A stretch of DNA of 64,000 nt from UBA8752 sp040261275 (GCA_040261275.1 JBDQOI010000001.1:67174-131173), one strand, 5' to 3'; shown: positions 8,787-18,376, counted from the stretch's first letter. Notes: generated by a model from the letters alone, not told the origin. Numbers and translations are program-made.

Positions 8787-11700
8787 ATGCGTCGATTTAT
8801 TTCCCTGTTCGTCTCCTGTCTTCTCAGCACCCCCCTGGTGCTCAATGCGCAAATCAACCGCTGCGAGACCGCCGAAATACAGGCGGCTTTGATGGAAGAC
8901 TCCCTGTTCGCCCGAAGCTATTTCGCCTTTGAAATGGCCATGGAGGACATGGCGAGTTCCGCCGCCCTGCGATCCAGTGTTGACTACGTTCTTCCCATTG
9001 TGGTGCATGTCATGCACGACGGCAGTGACATCGGAACGGGTTCGAATATCTCCGACAGCCAAATCGCCAGTGCTATCGACGCACTCAATGCGGATTTCCG
9101 TGGAGATTTCGGAGGGGCAGAAATCGGCATTGAGTTCGAATTGGCTTCGCGCGATCCGGAGGGCAACCCCTCATCGGGCATCAACCGCGTCAACGTCAGC
9201 GCCGAGGTGCCCACCTTCACCACCACGGGCATGGTCACTTCCTCTTCCAGCGGCCCAGCGTCGGAGCTTTCCATCAAGTCCATGAGCCATTGGCCCAGTG
9301 GGGATTACATCAACGTCTGGGTGTTGCACAAACTGAACAGTGGTGCATCTCCTTTGGGATTTGCCTACCTCCCTCCTTTCAGCGGCACCTTGGACGGCAT
9401 TGTCGTTCATCGCCAGGTCTTTGGTGTCGGAGATGAGTACGACCTCTTCAACAATTATGACCTGAATCGCACCCTGACCCACGAGATGGGCCATTACTTC
9501 GGCTTGCTCCACACCTTCCACAATACGGCGTCCTGCGGTATTGAGTCCAATTGCCAGTCCCAAGGTGACAAGGTCTGCGATACCAACCCCACGACAGGGT
9601 CGATCGGTTGTTCTCCCCTCGATTGCCCGAATACCCTCGTCGAGAATTTCATGGATTACTCCAATGATGACTGCATGGATTCCTTCACGGAAGGACAGCG
9701 CACCCGCATGCGGGATGCCCTCGAAAACTTCAGGGCGTCACTGATCGACTCCGACGGTACACTGCCCGTCATGGCCACGGATCTGGGGCTGACCGGAATC
9801 GAAGGCGTGGCCAACAGCGGATGCAATTCCACCGTTCAACCCGAGGTCCTTCTGCAGAATTTCGGAACGGACCCCATGACTTCTGCATCGTTGTTCTTCT
9901 CCCTGGATGGAGGTCCGGAGAATCAGCTGAATTGGTCCGGAAACCTCGCCAGCGGTGATTTCACCTCCCTTGCCCTGCCCGGATTATCCGCAGGCGCGGG
10001 AGATCACGATTTGACCGTTTGGTCCAGCACCCCAGGCGATGGGTATTCAGCCAATGACAGTTTGACCATTTCCTTTGAAGTCACCGGGGGCATGATCCTG
10101 GAGATGGAGGTTCAATTCGACCCTCTCCCCTACGGAATCAGCTGGTCGATTGTGAATGTCGACAATGGCAATGTCGTGATGTCCGGGGAGGATTACGACA
10201 ATTCTACGTACTCCATGGCCACCATCACCGAGATTGATTGCGCCGTGACCGGTTGTTACGAGCTGATGGTGTCCGATGCCTTTGGAAATGGCATGCACTA
10301 CCAACCCAATGGGTGGTATTCCCTGACCGATGCGGACGGTACGGAATTGGCGTATGGCTCCGGAAACTTTGGCGCAGAGCAGGTCCACGCATTCTGCATC
10401 GATGGGAGCGCCGTTACGCCTTGCCCAGATACCAATGGCAATGGCATCTGCGATGCCGATGAAGGAGCGCTCACCACCGACGTACCCGGGTGCACCGATG
10501 CGAGCAGCTGCACCTTCAACGCGGAGGCGAACTTGGACGATGGAAGCTGTCTGTATCTGGATGCGATCGGCGAATGCGGCGGGGACTGTCCGGGAGATGG
10601 CGATGCCGACGGCATCTGTGACAATGCGGAAATCCCGGGGTGCATGGACACCACCGCCTGCAACTTTGACCCGGCGGCAACCGACGATGCGGGCAATTGC
10701 TCCTACCCGCCGGTGAACTACGATTGTGACGGCAACGTAACGGTGGTCATTTCAGGCTGTTTGGACACCGAAAGCTGCTCCTACGATGCAGAAGCCAATA
10801 CAGATGATGGCAGCTGCCTGTATTGGGATGCACTCGGCGATTGCGGCGGCGATTGTCCGGGAGATTCCGATGCTGACGGTATTTGCGACAATGCCGAGAT
10901 TCCCGGATGCACGGATTTTGAGGCCTGCAACTTCGACGCAACCGCCACGGATGAGGCCGGCAATTGCACTTACCCCGATCCCGGATTGGATTGCAATGGG
11001 GACTTTCTCGTTATCGTGGAGGGTTGTATGGACCCTGGCAGTTGCACCTATAACGCCGAGGCCAACACGAATGACGGAAGTTGTGAATACCTCGATGCAC
11101 TCGGCGAATGCGGAGGGGATTGTCCCGGGGACGTGGACGGAGATGGGGTCTGCGATAATGCTGAAATTCCGGGATGTACGGATACCGAGGCCTGCAACTA
11201 TGACGCCTCTGCGACAGATGATGCCGGAAATTGCGCTTACCCGCCGGTCAACTTTGATTGCGACGGAAATGTGACCACCGTGGTTCCCGGTTGTCTGGAT
11301 CCGTTGAGCTGTACCTACGATGCTGACGCCAACACCGATGATGGCAGTTGCGGGTATCTCGATGCATTGGGGGAGTGCGGTGGTGACTGTCCTGGAGACG
11401 CCGATTCCGATGGGATCTGTGACAATGCTGAGGTTCCGGGTTGCACGGATTTCACGGCCTGTAATTTCTCCCTCGACGCCACCGAGGATGATGGAAACTG
11501 CACTTATCCTGAACCTGGATTGGATTGCAATGGCGATTATCTCGTCGTGATCGAAGGATGCATGGACCCGACCAGCTGCACTTACAGTCCGGAAGCCAAT
11601 ACCAACGACGGAAGCTGCCTCTACCTCGATGCCCTGGGAGAATGCGGCGGGGAATGCTCTGCCGATGTCGACGAGGATGGCGTTTGCGACACAGAGGAAA

Positions 11701-12371
11701 TTCCTGGGTGCATGGATGAAGAAGCCTGCAACTTTGATGCTGAGGCCACGGACGACGGAGGGGGATGTGAATACGCCAGCGAAGGCTATGATTGCGAAGG
11801 CAATCCCCTCGTCATCATGAACGGTTGTACGGACCCCGAAAGCTGCACTTACGATGATGACGCCAATACGGACGATGGCAGTTGCGAATACCTGGATGCC
11901 CTGGGCGAGTGCGGGGGTGACTGTGAGTCCGACAACGATGGTGATGGCATTTGCGACGATGCCGAAATCGCGGGATGTACCGACGAAGAGGCTTGCAATT
12001 ACAATGGCGACGCCACCGACGACGATGGCGGGTGTGAATACGCTGCCGAAGGGTATGACTGCGCAGGCAATCCGCTCGTCAACAGCATTTCGAACTTGGA
12101 GTTTGGCCTGGCGTTGAATGCCTATCCCAATCCGAATTCAGGCGCATCCCTCTGTCGCATCTCGGGGATCGAGGGAGAAGGCCCGTGGATGGTCCAATGG
12201 CGAGACATCTCAGGACGTCTCGTGAAGTCCCGTTTGATGACGGCTTCATGGTCATCCTCCGCATGGGAAATCAGGGCACTAACGCCTGGACCATCCGGGC
12301 TCTACTTGGTACAGGTGTCCGCAACAAGCTCCATGCAGCGCGCACAATCAGTCCGCGTGCTGATTGAGTGA
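8787..12371 (+). CDS. Secreted M43 (pappalysin-type) zinc metalloprotease with six Cys-rich repeats and T9SS type A domain
   Basis: 1194 residues. After a signal peptide (VLNAQ) and a propeptide-like segment, the protease domain carries HEMGHYFGLLH (His232, Glu233, His236, His242), the extended zinc motif of family M43, and Cys residues typical of cytophagalysin/pappalysin relatives. Beta-rich modules follow (about 325-565), then six tandem 89-residue repeats (568-1101) rich in Asp, Gly and Cys, and finally a T9SS type A sorting domain (NAYPNPNSGAS). The repeats probably bind calcium or act as a stalk. A GAACTTTG box at 8744-8751 is the best promoter candidate, about 35 bases upstream. Confidence 0.9.
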   Translation: MRRFISLFVSCLLSTPLVLNAQINRCETAEIQAALMEDSLFARSYFAFEMAMEDMASSAALRSSVDYVLPIVVHVMHDGSDIGTGSNISDSQIASAIDALNADFRGDFGGAEIGIEFELASRDPEGNPSSGINRVNVSAEVPTFTTTGMVTSSSSGPASELSIKSMSHWPSGDYINVWVLHKLNSGASPLGFAYLPPFSGTLDGIVVHRQVFGVGDEYDLFNNYDLNRTLTHEMGHYFGLLHTFHNTASCGIESNCQSQGDKVCDTNPTTGSIGCSPLDCPNTLVENFMDYSNDDCMDSFTEGQRTRMRDALENFRASLIDSDGTLPVMATDLGLTGIEGVANSGCNSTVQPEVLLQNFGTDPMTSASLFFSLDGGPENQLNWSGNLASGDFTSLALPGLSAGAGDHDLTVWSSTPGDGYSANDSLTISFEVTGGMILEMEVQFDPLPYGISWSIVNVDNGNVVMSGEDYDNSTYSMATITEIDCAVTGCYELMVSDAFGNGMHYQPNGWYSLTDADGTELAYGSGNFGAEQVHAFCIDGSAVTPCPDTNGNGICDADEGALTTDVPGCTDASSCTFNAEANLDDGSCLYLDAIGECGGDCPGDGDADGICDNAEIPGCMDTTACNFDPAATDDAGNCSYPPVNYDCDGNVTVVISGCLDTESCSYDAEANTDDGSCLYWDALGDCGGDCPGDSDADGICDNAEIPGCTDFEACNFDATATDEAGNCTYPDPGLDCNGDFLVIVEGCMDPGSCTYNAEANTNDGSCEYLDALGECGGDCPGDVDGDGVCDNAEIPGCTDTEACNYDASATDDAGNCAYPPVNFDCDGNVTTVVPGCLDPLSCTYDADANTDDGSCGYLDALGECGGDCPGDADSDGICDNAEVPGCTDFTACNFSLDATEDDGNCTYPEPGLDCNGDYLVVIEGCMDPTSCTYSPEANTNDGSCLYLDALGECGGECSADVDEDGVCDTEEIPGCMDEEACNFDAEATDDGGGCEYASEGYDCEGNPLVIMNGCTDPESCTYDDDANTDDGSCEYLDALGECGGDCESDNDGDGICDDAEIAGCTDEEACNYNGDATDDDGGCEYAAEGYDCAGNPLVNSISNLEFGLALNAYPNPNSGASLCRISGIEGEGPWMVQWRDISGRLVKSRLMTASWSSSAWEIRALTPGPSGLYLVQVSATSSMQRAQSVRVLIE
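10488..12089 (+). repeat. Six in-frame tandem repeats of exactly 267 bp (89 aa)
   Basis: Units start at 10488, 10755, 11022, 11289, 11556 and 11823. Each has GCxDxxSCTY...DDGSC, a spacer ECGGDCPGDxDxDGICD, then a second GCxDxxACNF...DDxGNC and a D-C-[DNE]-G linker. Linker types alternate: units 1 and 3 share PPVNxDCDGNV, units 2 and 4 share PxPGLDCNGD, and units 5 and 6 share EGYDCxGNPLV, pointing to duplication of a two-unit block. Confidence 0.9.
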
Positions 12372-12420
12372 TGGCCTGTCCGCGAAAATCACCCAGGGGT
12401 TGCAAGCGTGGAACGCACCC

Positions 12421-12867
12421 TTACGGCGTGGCAACAGGTGCGCCGGCAAGCAAAACCTCGATTGCTTGCGACTCCAGCATAGGCCATGGATTGGAGCCGT
12501 TCAAGACCGTCCGGCCCCTTCGGAAAAACGGAACACTCCAGTCGATGGCTTGGACGAGGTAGACCTCTGCGCCAGAGGATTCCATCCAAAGGCGCAACTC
12601 CCCTCCGATCCCCTCCTCGACCTCAAACGAAACGGCGACCGTGTCTACGGCCCCTGAACCAACAGAACGCCAATTTGTGGTCCGGCATCCTTGCAGTGCC
12701 GGGTGATTTTCCAAGAGGAGACGCAACGACGCACTCAGATTGGCCTGCTGCATCGAGATTTCCGTTCTGGACGCTTTGTGCTGCTCCTTGGGAAGGGTCA
12801 AGCAGAGCGCTACGTAGGTGAGAAGTGTAATGGCCATCATCAATGCCAAACCTGCTACTGCCTTCAT
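12421..12867 (-). CDS. Small single-span membrane protein of unknown function
   Basis: 148 residues. The ATG at 12867 overlaps the stop of the glycosyltransferase gene as ATGA, which fixes the start. Residues 1-24 form one hydrophobic segment (signal anchor), followed by a Lys/Gln-rich stretch and a soluble beta-rich domain with one Cys (near HPALQGC). It may be a periplasmic accessory of the glycosyltransferase, judging only from the overlap. No family was recognised. Confidence 0.65.
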   Translation of the reverse strand: MKAVAGLALMMAITLLTYVALCLTLPKEQHKASRTEISMQQANLSASLRLLLENHPALQGCRTTNWRSVGSGAVDTVAVSFEVEEGIGGELRLWMESSGAEVYLVQAIDWSVPFFRRGRTVLNGSNPWPMLESQAIEVLLAGAPVATP

Positions 12868-13919
12868 TTTTGGACGGGTTTTGCGGGAATGGAAGGCACG
12901 TCTCGAATTTCTCCGATGAGCGAGTCCTTGCGGCCAAGAAGCACCACCGAGACATATTCGGAAAGCAGCCCCCAACCATACGAAGTCAACTGAATTCTCG
13001 CCGCACGTGGCGTCAGTAGTGCGACCCGCCATTCTCCCGTTTTCAACAACGCCTCCAGCCCCAGTGAGACGTGCCAGACTGCAAAGGGAATCAACGCCCC
13101 CAAAGCCGGTATTGACCCCCAACCGCGCTTCCAGAAAAGGGCCATGCACAAAATCGGGACCAAGGAAAGGACGTAACCCAGGAACAGTGTGGGCATCCAA
13201 TGAATGGGCTTCAGCGATCCAGGGAAAAAACGGCGGATGTTGACCCTGGCCCTCCCGAAGAACTCGACCTGCTTGCGGAACTGCTTGAAATCGGTGCGGC
13301 GCTTGTGGTATACCACGGCGTCGGGAATCAGCACCGACTTCAAACCGTGGGCAATCAGACGCATGGAAAACTCAATGTCCTCCCCTTTTACGGTGATGCG
13401 ATACCCTCCGCTCACCTCCCAGGCCTTTCTGGAAATCCCCATGTTGAACGAGCGCGGATGATACGCACCCACCGTGCGCTTTCCTCCGCGAATGCCTCCC
13501 GTTGTCAGTGGAGAGGTCATGGCATGACTGATGGCTTTCTGAATCGGGGTAAAGCTGGGATGTGCCGCATCGGGTCCGCCAAAGACATCGACATCGGGAT
13601 GGGCATCGAGGTATTGGGAGACCGACTCGAAGTAATGGGGTGGGATGATGCAGTCCGAGTCAAAGACGATGAACCAGTCCCCTTTGGCGCGTTCAAATCC
13701 GAAATTCCGGGTGAAACCTTGGCGCTCATTCTCCTTCCAGAAGTACTGGACATCGAGCCGATTGGAAAAGGACTGCACAATGTCCCGGGCGTCTTCCTCG
13801 CTTCCATCTTCCACCACGATGACTTCAAAATCCCGAACGGTTTGGAGGGTGAGACTCTCCAGGAGCTCGCGGATTTCATCCGGCCGGTTGAACAGGGGAA
13901 CGATGACGGAAAATCGCAC
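12864..13919 (-). CDS. Family 2 glycosyltransferase with C-terminal membrane region
   Basis: 351 residues from a GTG at 13919. This start is chosen because a TACTTTCG box ends exactly 4 bases upstream and the protein then begins VRFSVIVPLFNRP, the usual GT2 N-terminus; an ATG at 13955 would overlap the divergent gene's 5' end. The GT-A fold shows VVEDGS (36-40), the DSD motif (87-89), a GED motif near 205 and then two or more membrane spans (about 255-300). It probably transfers a nucleotide-activated sugar to a lipid or surface glycan. It is followed by the overlapping 148-residue membrane protein gene. Confidence 0.85.
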   Translation of the reverse strand: MRFSVIVPLFNRPDEIRELLESLTLQTVRDFEVIVVEDGSEEDARDIVQSFSNRLDVQYFWKENERQGFTRNFGFERAKGDWFIVFDSDCIIPPHYFESVSQYLDAHPDVDVFGGPDAAHPSFTPIQKAISHAMTSPLTTGGIRGGKRTVGAYHPRSFNMGISRKAWEVSGGYRITVKGEDIEFSMRLIAHGLKSVLIPDAVVYHKRRTDFKQFRKQVEFFGRARVNIRRFFPGSLKPIHWMPTLFLGYVLSLVPILCMALFWKRGWGSIPALGALIPFAVWHVSLGLEALLKTGEWRVALLTPRAARIQLTSYGWGLLSEYVSVVLLGRKDSLIGEIRDVPSIPAKPVQK

Positions 13920-13990
13920 GGCCCGAAAGTAGGGCGTGCAAGTGAGTGGCCCCACGGGAATTCACTGTTGTGAGCAGTTATATTGCCCAC
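13920..13990. promoter_or_regulatory. Divergent promoter region between glycosyltransferase and DUF819 gene
   Basis: On the minus strand TACTTTCG (13931-13924) lies 4 bases before the GTG at 13919. On the plus strand TATATTG (13979-13985) lies 5 bases before the GTG at 13991. Both imply transcription starting at or next to the start codon. Confidence 0.5.
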
Positions 13991-15265
13991 GTGATTACAC
14001 AAGACGCCCCCATTCTCGGTCTCCTGCTGGCCAGCCTCGCTTTGGTCTTCCACACCTCAAGGCTGCCCCGTTTTGCTTCTTTCTACAAGTACGTGCCGGC
14101 CCTGTTGCTCGCCTACTTCCTCCCCGCCATACTGAATTCGACAGGAATCATATCGGCGGGAGAGGACAGCAGCCTCTACTATGTTGCCAGCCGGTATCTG
14201 TTGCCGGCGAGCCTGATCATGTTTTGCCTCTCGATTGACATTAAAGGCATCCTGAATCTGGGACCGAAGGCGCTCATCATGTTCTTCGCCGCCACCATCG
14301 GCATCATCGTGGGCGGCCCGGCCGCGCTTTGGCTCGTTGGTCAGATTCGGCCCGATGTGTTTGGCGGGGATGCACCGGATGCGCTTTGGCGCGGACTTTC
14401 CACCATCGCGGGGAGTTGGATTGGAGGAGGCGCCAACCAAACCGCGTTGAAGGAGATTGCCCAAGCACAGGATGACCAGTTCAGTGTCATGATCATCGTA
14501 GATGTCTTCGTGGCCAACCTCTGGATGCCGTTCCTGCTCATTGGCGCCGGTATGAGTGCCCTCATTGACAAGAAATTGAAAGCCGATTCATCTGCTGTGG
14601 ATGAGCTCAAAGAGAAGGTAGAGGCCTACCAGAGCAGCATCGCGCGCATCCCCACCTTCAATGACCTCATGGTCCTCCTGGGTGTCATCTTCGCCATGGT
14701 TGGCCTTGCGCATCTCACGGGGGGAGGAATCAGCGAAGGAATGGCTGCGTGGTATGACGGGGCGCTCAATGCCAACCCAGACTCCCCAGCGCGCTTCCTG
14801 AGCTCTTTGAAGAGTCCTTTCTTCTGGCTTGTGTTCCTTTCCACCCTATTCGGTGTGGCCCTCAGTTTCACTCCCATGCGCTCTTACGAAGGTGCTGGCG
14901 CGAGCAAATTGGCCAGTGTGTTCCTCTATGTGCTCGTGGCCACCATCGGTGCCAAAATGGACATTGGAGAACTGATTGAATCCTGGAATCAATATTGGCC
15001 GGTCCTTGTCATTGGTTTGCTTTGGATGCTCGTCCACGTCATCATCCTTCTCACAGTGGCGAAAATCATCCGTGCTCCCTTCTTTTTTGTGGCCGTGGGA
15101 AGCCAGGCCAACGTGGGAGGCGCCGCCAGTGCGCCCATTGTAGCCAGCGCGTTCAGTCCCGCCTTGGCCCCCGTGGGTGTACTTCTTGCGGTCTTGGGCT
15201 ATGCTGTTGGAACAGTAGGTGCAGTGGTTTGCATGGAATTCATGCGTTACCTCAGTGGCGTTTGA
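13991..15265 (+). CDS. DUF819 family integral membrane protein
   Basis: 424 residues with about eleven hydrophobic spans. Family motifs are visible: GSWIGGGANQTALKE, NLWMPFLL and VGSQANVGGAASAPIVA, the last two halves suggesting an inverted-repeat transporter fold. The transported substrate is unknown. The GTG at 13991 is preferred because the -7 box sits 5 bases upstream and the residual leader (VITQDAP) runs straight into the first span; an ATG at 13946 in the same frame is possible. The 3' end overlaps the convergent gene by 14 bases. Confidence 0.8.
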   Translation: MITQDAPILGLLLASLALVFHTSRLPRFASFYKYVPALLLAYFLPAILNSTGIISAGEDSSLYYVASRYLLPASLIMFCLSIDIKGILNLGPKALIMFFAATIGIIVGGPAALWLVGQIRPDVFGGDAPDALWRGLSTIAGSWIGGGANQTALKEIAQAQDDQFSVMIIVDVFVANLWMPFLLIGAGMSALIDKKLKADSSAVDELKEKVEAYQSSIARIPTFNDLMVLLGVIFAMVGLAHLTGGGISEGMAAWYDGALNANPDSPARFLSSLKSPFFWLVFLSTLFGVALSFTPMRSYEGAGASKLASVFLYVLVATIGAKMDIGELIESWNQYWPVLVIGLLWMLVHVIILLTVAKIIRAPFFFVAVGSQANVGGAASAPIVASAFSPALAPVGVLLAVLGYAVGTVGAVVCMEFMRYLSGV

Positions 15266-16607
15266 TGAGGTACACCGTTCGCCGACGGTCTTGTTCATCC
15301 CTCACCCTTTGGATCAAATCCATCCCGCAGTGCATCCGATATTCCTGATTCACCAAACGGATGGCTTGGGCACGCCGGGCCCTTTTGGTTTCCTGGGACT
15401 GCTCGAATTCCAACCCCAGCAATCTGTTCAGGGCTTCCGTGTCGAGCACATCTTCGCCACTGTCCAAGAGTTTCCTCACCATCAATGAGAATCCTTCATG
15501 TTCATTCCTTCCTTCCGAGGCAGCCCCTTGTAAACCGTTGTTCACAAGCACTGGTCTTTGTTTTCGCATGGACCAAAGCCTACCTGCTGCGAATGCCATG
15601 CCGGAAAACAACAGCATCCACCACCAGCCCCCACCGGACTGTTCTTGCGCAGAAGCGTCCCCATGCTCATGGACTTCATGTGGGACGATGAATGAAAGCG
15701 CGCTGGCTTCCTCAGCGAGAAATGCCCCTTCCACATCCCAATCGATGACCCACTGCTCTTCGCTTCCATCTAATTGCCGCCTGCTCCGGCGATAATGACC
15801 ATCTACAGCGGTCACACAAAGCACCTCTCCCGCATCCGTCATCCCATCCAAAGCCGCTTGGATCATGGGACGATTGAAAGCCTGCGTGACCACCACCTTC
15901 AAGTCTGATTTTCTCAGGATGACCGATTTGTGCAATCCAGACCACATGAAATATGATTCAAGGTCTACGGGGAGCGCCCTGTTGTCCTTGAAATTCACAT
16001 CCAAGATCGGATTCAGCATACCCAACTCCGACCATTGGAACTTCTGAAGGTCCAAAGAGTGGACCAATCGGCATTTGCCAGCAGATTCGGTGAGGACATC
16101 TTCCGGGTCCAAGGCGATTACCCGACCGCCAGTCGCATCATGGAAGGTCTCACCGAGCATGACATGCTCAGGAGAATCAAGGCAAGGTTGAAGCTCCCAT
16201 TCCCCGGTACTCCGCACGAATTCGACCAATTTGGAATGCCGGTTCCAGAATCCCCTGCCGCCTACTGCAAAATATCGGTCGTTAAAGAAAAAATGACGCG
16301 CCCCCAGATTGAATCCGTGATTGTGACTGCGCCCGATGCTCCTACCTGCGGAATCCAGTACCAACCGCATGTCGTCCGACCGTGAAAAGAAGCGCCCCTG
16401 GCTGCCACTCAACATGGCGAGCTGAATATCCTCGTAATGAACCAGCGCAGCATAGCAAGAGTCCACTCCCATCAAAATCTCCGAGCTCGCTCTAACCTCC
16501 GCTATGGCATACCAGTCGTCGGGATCCATTCGGCGAGAGGCATCCTGAGCAAGGATACCTTCGCACGCGAGCAAGGATACTAAACTGTAAAGCGCCCATC
16601 TGATCAC
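15252..16607 (-). CDS. Membrane-bound protein with exported sensor-like domain and cytosolic helix-rich C-terminus, possible one-component regulator
   Basis: 451 residues from a GTG at 16607 (TTTCTTTG box 4 bases upstream; clean signal peptide RWALYSLVSLLACEGILAQ). An ATG at 16649 would add 14 residues. The exported part (about 25-320) is beta-rich without recognised catalytic residues. A single membrane span lies near 328-346 (WWWMLLFSGMAFAAGRLW). The C-terminal 80 residues (LLDSGEDVLDTEALNRLLGL ... TVYLIK) resemble the winged-helix tail found on many Bacteroidota membrane sensors. DNA binding is inferred, not shown. The ligand is unknown. Confidence 0.6.
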   Translation of the reverse strand: MIRWALYSLVSLLACEGILAQDASRRMDPDDWYAIAEVRASSEILMGVDSCYAALVHYEDIQLAMLSGSQGRFFSRSDDMRLVLDSAGRSIGRSHNHGFNLGARHFFFNDRYFAVGGRGFWNRHSKLVEFVRSTGEWELQPCLDSPEHVMLGETFHDATGGRVIALDPEDVLTESAGKCRLVHSLDLQKFQWSELGMLNPILDVNFKDNRALPVDLESYFMWSGLHKSVILRKSDLKVVVTQAFNRPMIQAALDGMTDAGEVLCVTAVDGHYRRSRRQLDGSEEQWVIDWDVEGAFLAEEASALSFIVPHEVHEHGDASAQEQSGGGWWWMLLFSGMAFAAGRLWSMRKQRPVLVNNGLQGAASEGRNEHEGFSLMVRKLLDSGEDVLDTEALNRLLGLEFEQSQETKRARRAQAIRLVNQEYRMHCGMDLIQRVRDEQDRRRTVYLIKRH

Positions 16608-16611
16608 TTGA

Positions 16612-16619
16612 CAAAGAAA
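16612..16619 (-). promoter_or_regulatory. -7 box TTTCTTTG of the membrane regulator gene
   Basis: It matches TAnnTTTG at 5 of the 6 fixed positions and ends 4 bases before the GTG at 16607, the spacing seen at several other genes here. It supports the GTG start. Confidence 0.4.
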
Positions 16620-16779
16620 CTCCTCCTGCAGAAATATGTGCAAACACAATTGCGCAAAATGTGTTTCAACATATCAGCCGCACATACTTTCATCCATTCG
16701 TATCAGAATTCACGGCGCTCATAAAGCAAGACCAAGGGGTTCAGCAGTTTCCGAATGCCGACATACAAATTGGCCAAAC

Positions 16780-17679
16780 ATGTTTTTCGCTGCCTACTCC
16801 CTTTGCTATCCGCACCCTCTTCCGGTAAGCCACCGGTTTCCCATGCAGAAATATGCCCTGCTCAGACAGCAACTGGAATGGGAAGGCATTGTGGATGAGG
16901 GCCAATGGATCACCCCCGGGCTGGTCGATATGCACCCTATCCTGCGTGCCCACGAAGCGGATTATCTCACCAAATTGGAGCTCGGTCAATGGACCAGAAA
17001 TGAAGAGCGGAAATCGGGCTTTCCTTGGTCACCCGCCCTCATTGAAAGGGAAAAGACCATCATGGAAGGAACACGTCTTTGCGCGCGTATTGCGGCTGAG
17101 GGAGGCGTAGCACTGAACATAGCGGGAGGAACCCACCACGCCTTCCGGAACCGTGCGGAGGGGTTCTGCCTCCTGAATGACTTGGCCATTGCTGCTTTTG
17201 ATCTCTTACATCAGGGCTTGGAGCGGGTCTTGATTGTGGACCTGGATGTTCACCAAGGAAATGGCACCGCCCATATCACACAGGGTGTCGACGCCATATA
17301 CACCTTCAGCATGCACGGCGCATCCAACTACCCCTTGCACAAGGAATTGAGCGACTGGGATATCTCTTTGTCGGATGCCACCCGAGACCGTGACTATCTA
17401 TCTCACTTGGAGCGGGCTTTGGATGAGATATCCCAAACCTTTCGTCCCGAAGTCATCCTCTATCAATGCGGTGTGGATGTCCTCGCCTCGGACAAATTGG
17501 GTCGCCTTGCATTGACCATGCAAGGATGTCTGGAGCGGGATCAGATGGTTTTCAACTTGGCGAGAAATCTGGGCATAGGCGTGGCTTGTGTCATGGGGGG
17601 AGGATACTCCGAGGATGTTCAAACCATTGTGAATGCCCATATGGCCACATTTCGTCTGGCCCGTGACGCATGGACCTGA
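16780..17679 (+). CDS. Histone deacetylase/acetoin-utilisation family zinc hydrolase
   Basis: 299 residues. The ATG at 16780 gives FFAAYSLCYPHPLPVSHRFPM, the expected N-terminus of bacterial class II-like deacetylases; the frame extends upstream without family similarity. Active-site elements are present: the His pair in GGTHHAFRN, the zinc ligands in DLDVHQGNGTA, the third Asp region in YQCGVDVLASDKLG, and GGGYSEDV near the end. Bacterial members deacetylate small amides, polyamines or acetyl-lysine; the substrate here cannot be told. It is a single gene ending 22 bases from the convergent ribA stop. Confidence 0.9.
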   Translation: MFFAAYSLCYPHPLPVSHRFPMQKYALLRQQLEWEGIVDEGQWITPGLVDMHPILRAHEADYLTKLELGQWTRNEERKSGFPWSPALIEREKTIMEGTRLCARIAAEGGVALNIAGGTHHAFRNRAEGFCLLNDLAIAAFDLLHQGLERVLIVDLDVHQGNGTAHITQGVDAIYTFSMHGASNYPLHKELSDWDISLSDATRDRDYLSHLERALDEISQTFRPEVILYQCGVDVLASDKLGRLALTMQGCLERDQMVFNLARNLGIGVACVMGGGYSEDVQTIVNAHMATFRLARDAWT

Positions 17680-17701
17680 TGCAACATCAGGGGGCTACCC
17701 T

Positions 17702-18286
17702 TCAAAGAAAATGTCCCGTGATCTCCTCCTTGGCTCTCAGATAGGCAGCATTGTCCGAATTCCGGGCCATGGCTACCGGTATTCTGTCCACCACCTCCAA
17801 GCCCCCAGCCACCAACGCTTCCTCCTTCAAAGGGTTATTCGTCAACAGACGAATTTTGGTCACTGAAAAATGCCCGAGAATTGCGAGGGCGGCGGCATAA
17901 TCCCGCTCGTCCTCTCCGTGTCCCCTCGCGACATTGGCCTCAAAAGTGTTCATGCCTTCATCCTGGAGGTTGTATGCACGCAATTTCTCCACGAGGCCAA
18001 TACCCCTGCCTTCCTGCCGCAAGTAGATCAACAGTCCCCCGTTCTCCTTGAAGTGCTCAAGAGAAAACTGCAGTTGCTCCCCACAGTCGCAACGGCGGCT
18101 CGCAAAAACATCGCCTGTCATGCATTCGCTGTGGATTCTCACGGCAATGGGCTCACCCCGTCTCAGGGCATCAGAAACTCCCCGATCGAGCACAACATGC
18201 GGCTGCATGTCTCCCTCCGCGCCGAAAGCTGAAATGCGGTACTCGCCCCACTTGCTTGGCAACCTGCTCTTCACCAACTGCTCCAT
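17702..18286 (-). CDS. ribA: GTP cyclohydrolase II
   Basis: 194 residues. It catalyses the first step of riboflavin synthesis, GTP to 2,5-diamino-6-ribosylamino-pyrimidinone phosphate, formate and pyrophosphate. Zinc ligands Cys55, Cys66 and Cys68 (SECMTGDVFASRRCDC) and RQEGRGIGL are intact, as is LLTNNPLK near the C-terminus. This matters because the RibBA-like protein at 33493-34656 has lost the zinc cysteines in its own cyclohydrolase half. A perfect TAATTTTG box ends 4 bases before the ATG. The gene is separated from the upstream giant gene by a terminator. Confidence 0.95.
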   Translation of the reverse strand: MEQLVKSRLPSKWGEYRISAFGAEGDMQPHVVLDRGVSDALRRGEPIAVRIHSECMTGDVFASRRCDCGEQLQFSLEHFKENGGLLIYLRQEGRGIGLVEKLRAYNLQDEGMNTFEANVARGHGEDERDYAAALAILGHFSVTKIRLLTNNPLKEEALVAGGLEVVDRIPVAMARNSDNAAYLRAKEEITGHFL

Positions 18287-18290
18287 GATG

Positions 18291-18298
18291 CAAAATTA
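18291..18298 (-). promoter_or_regulatory. -7 box TAATTTTG of ribA
   Basis: A perfect TAnnTTTG lies 4 bases before the ATG; a TTG sits 16 bases further upstream. The predicted mRNA starts at or beside the start codon. No FMN riboswitch fits in so short a leader. Confidence 0.65.
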
Positions 18299-18346
18299 GG
18301 GTGTGATTGGGTGTCAAAGCACTCGAGGGGGCAGCATCACCCAATG

Positions 18347-18376
18347 AAAAGGGCCACCCTGCTGGGCGGCCCTTTT
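18347..18376 (-). terminator. Terminator after the giant cupredoxin-repeat gene
   Basis: AAAAGGGCC and GGCCCTTTT pair around a 12-base loop; the T-run on the minus strand follows. It lies 22 bases past the stop at 18399 and upstream of ribA. Confidence 0.75.

Noticed and set aside
10488..12089. CRISPR-like array
   Set aside because: The repeat unit is 267 bp, in frame and coding within one protein; there are no spacers or cas genes.
18287..18346. FMN riboswitch in front of ribA
   Set aside because: The perfect -7 box ends 4 bases before the start codon, leaving no leader, and no RFN-like conserved segments were seen.
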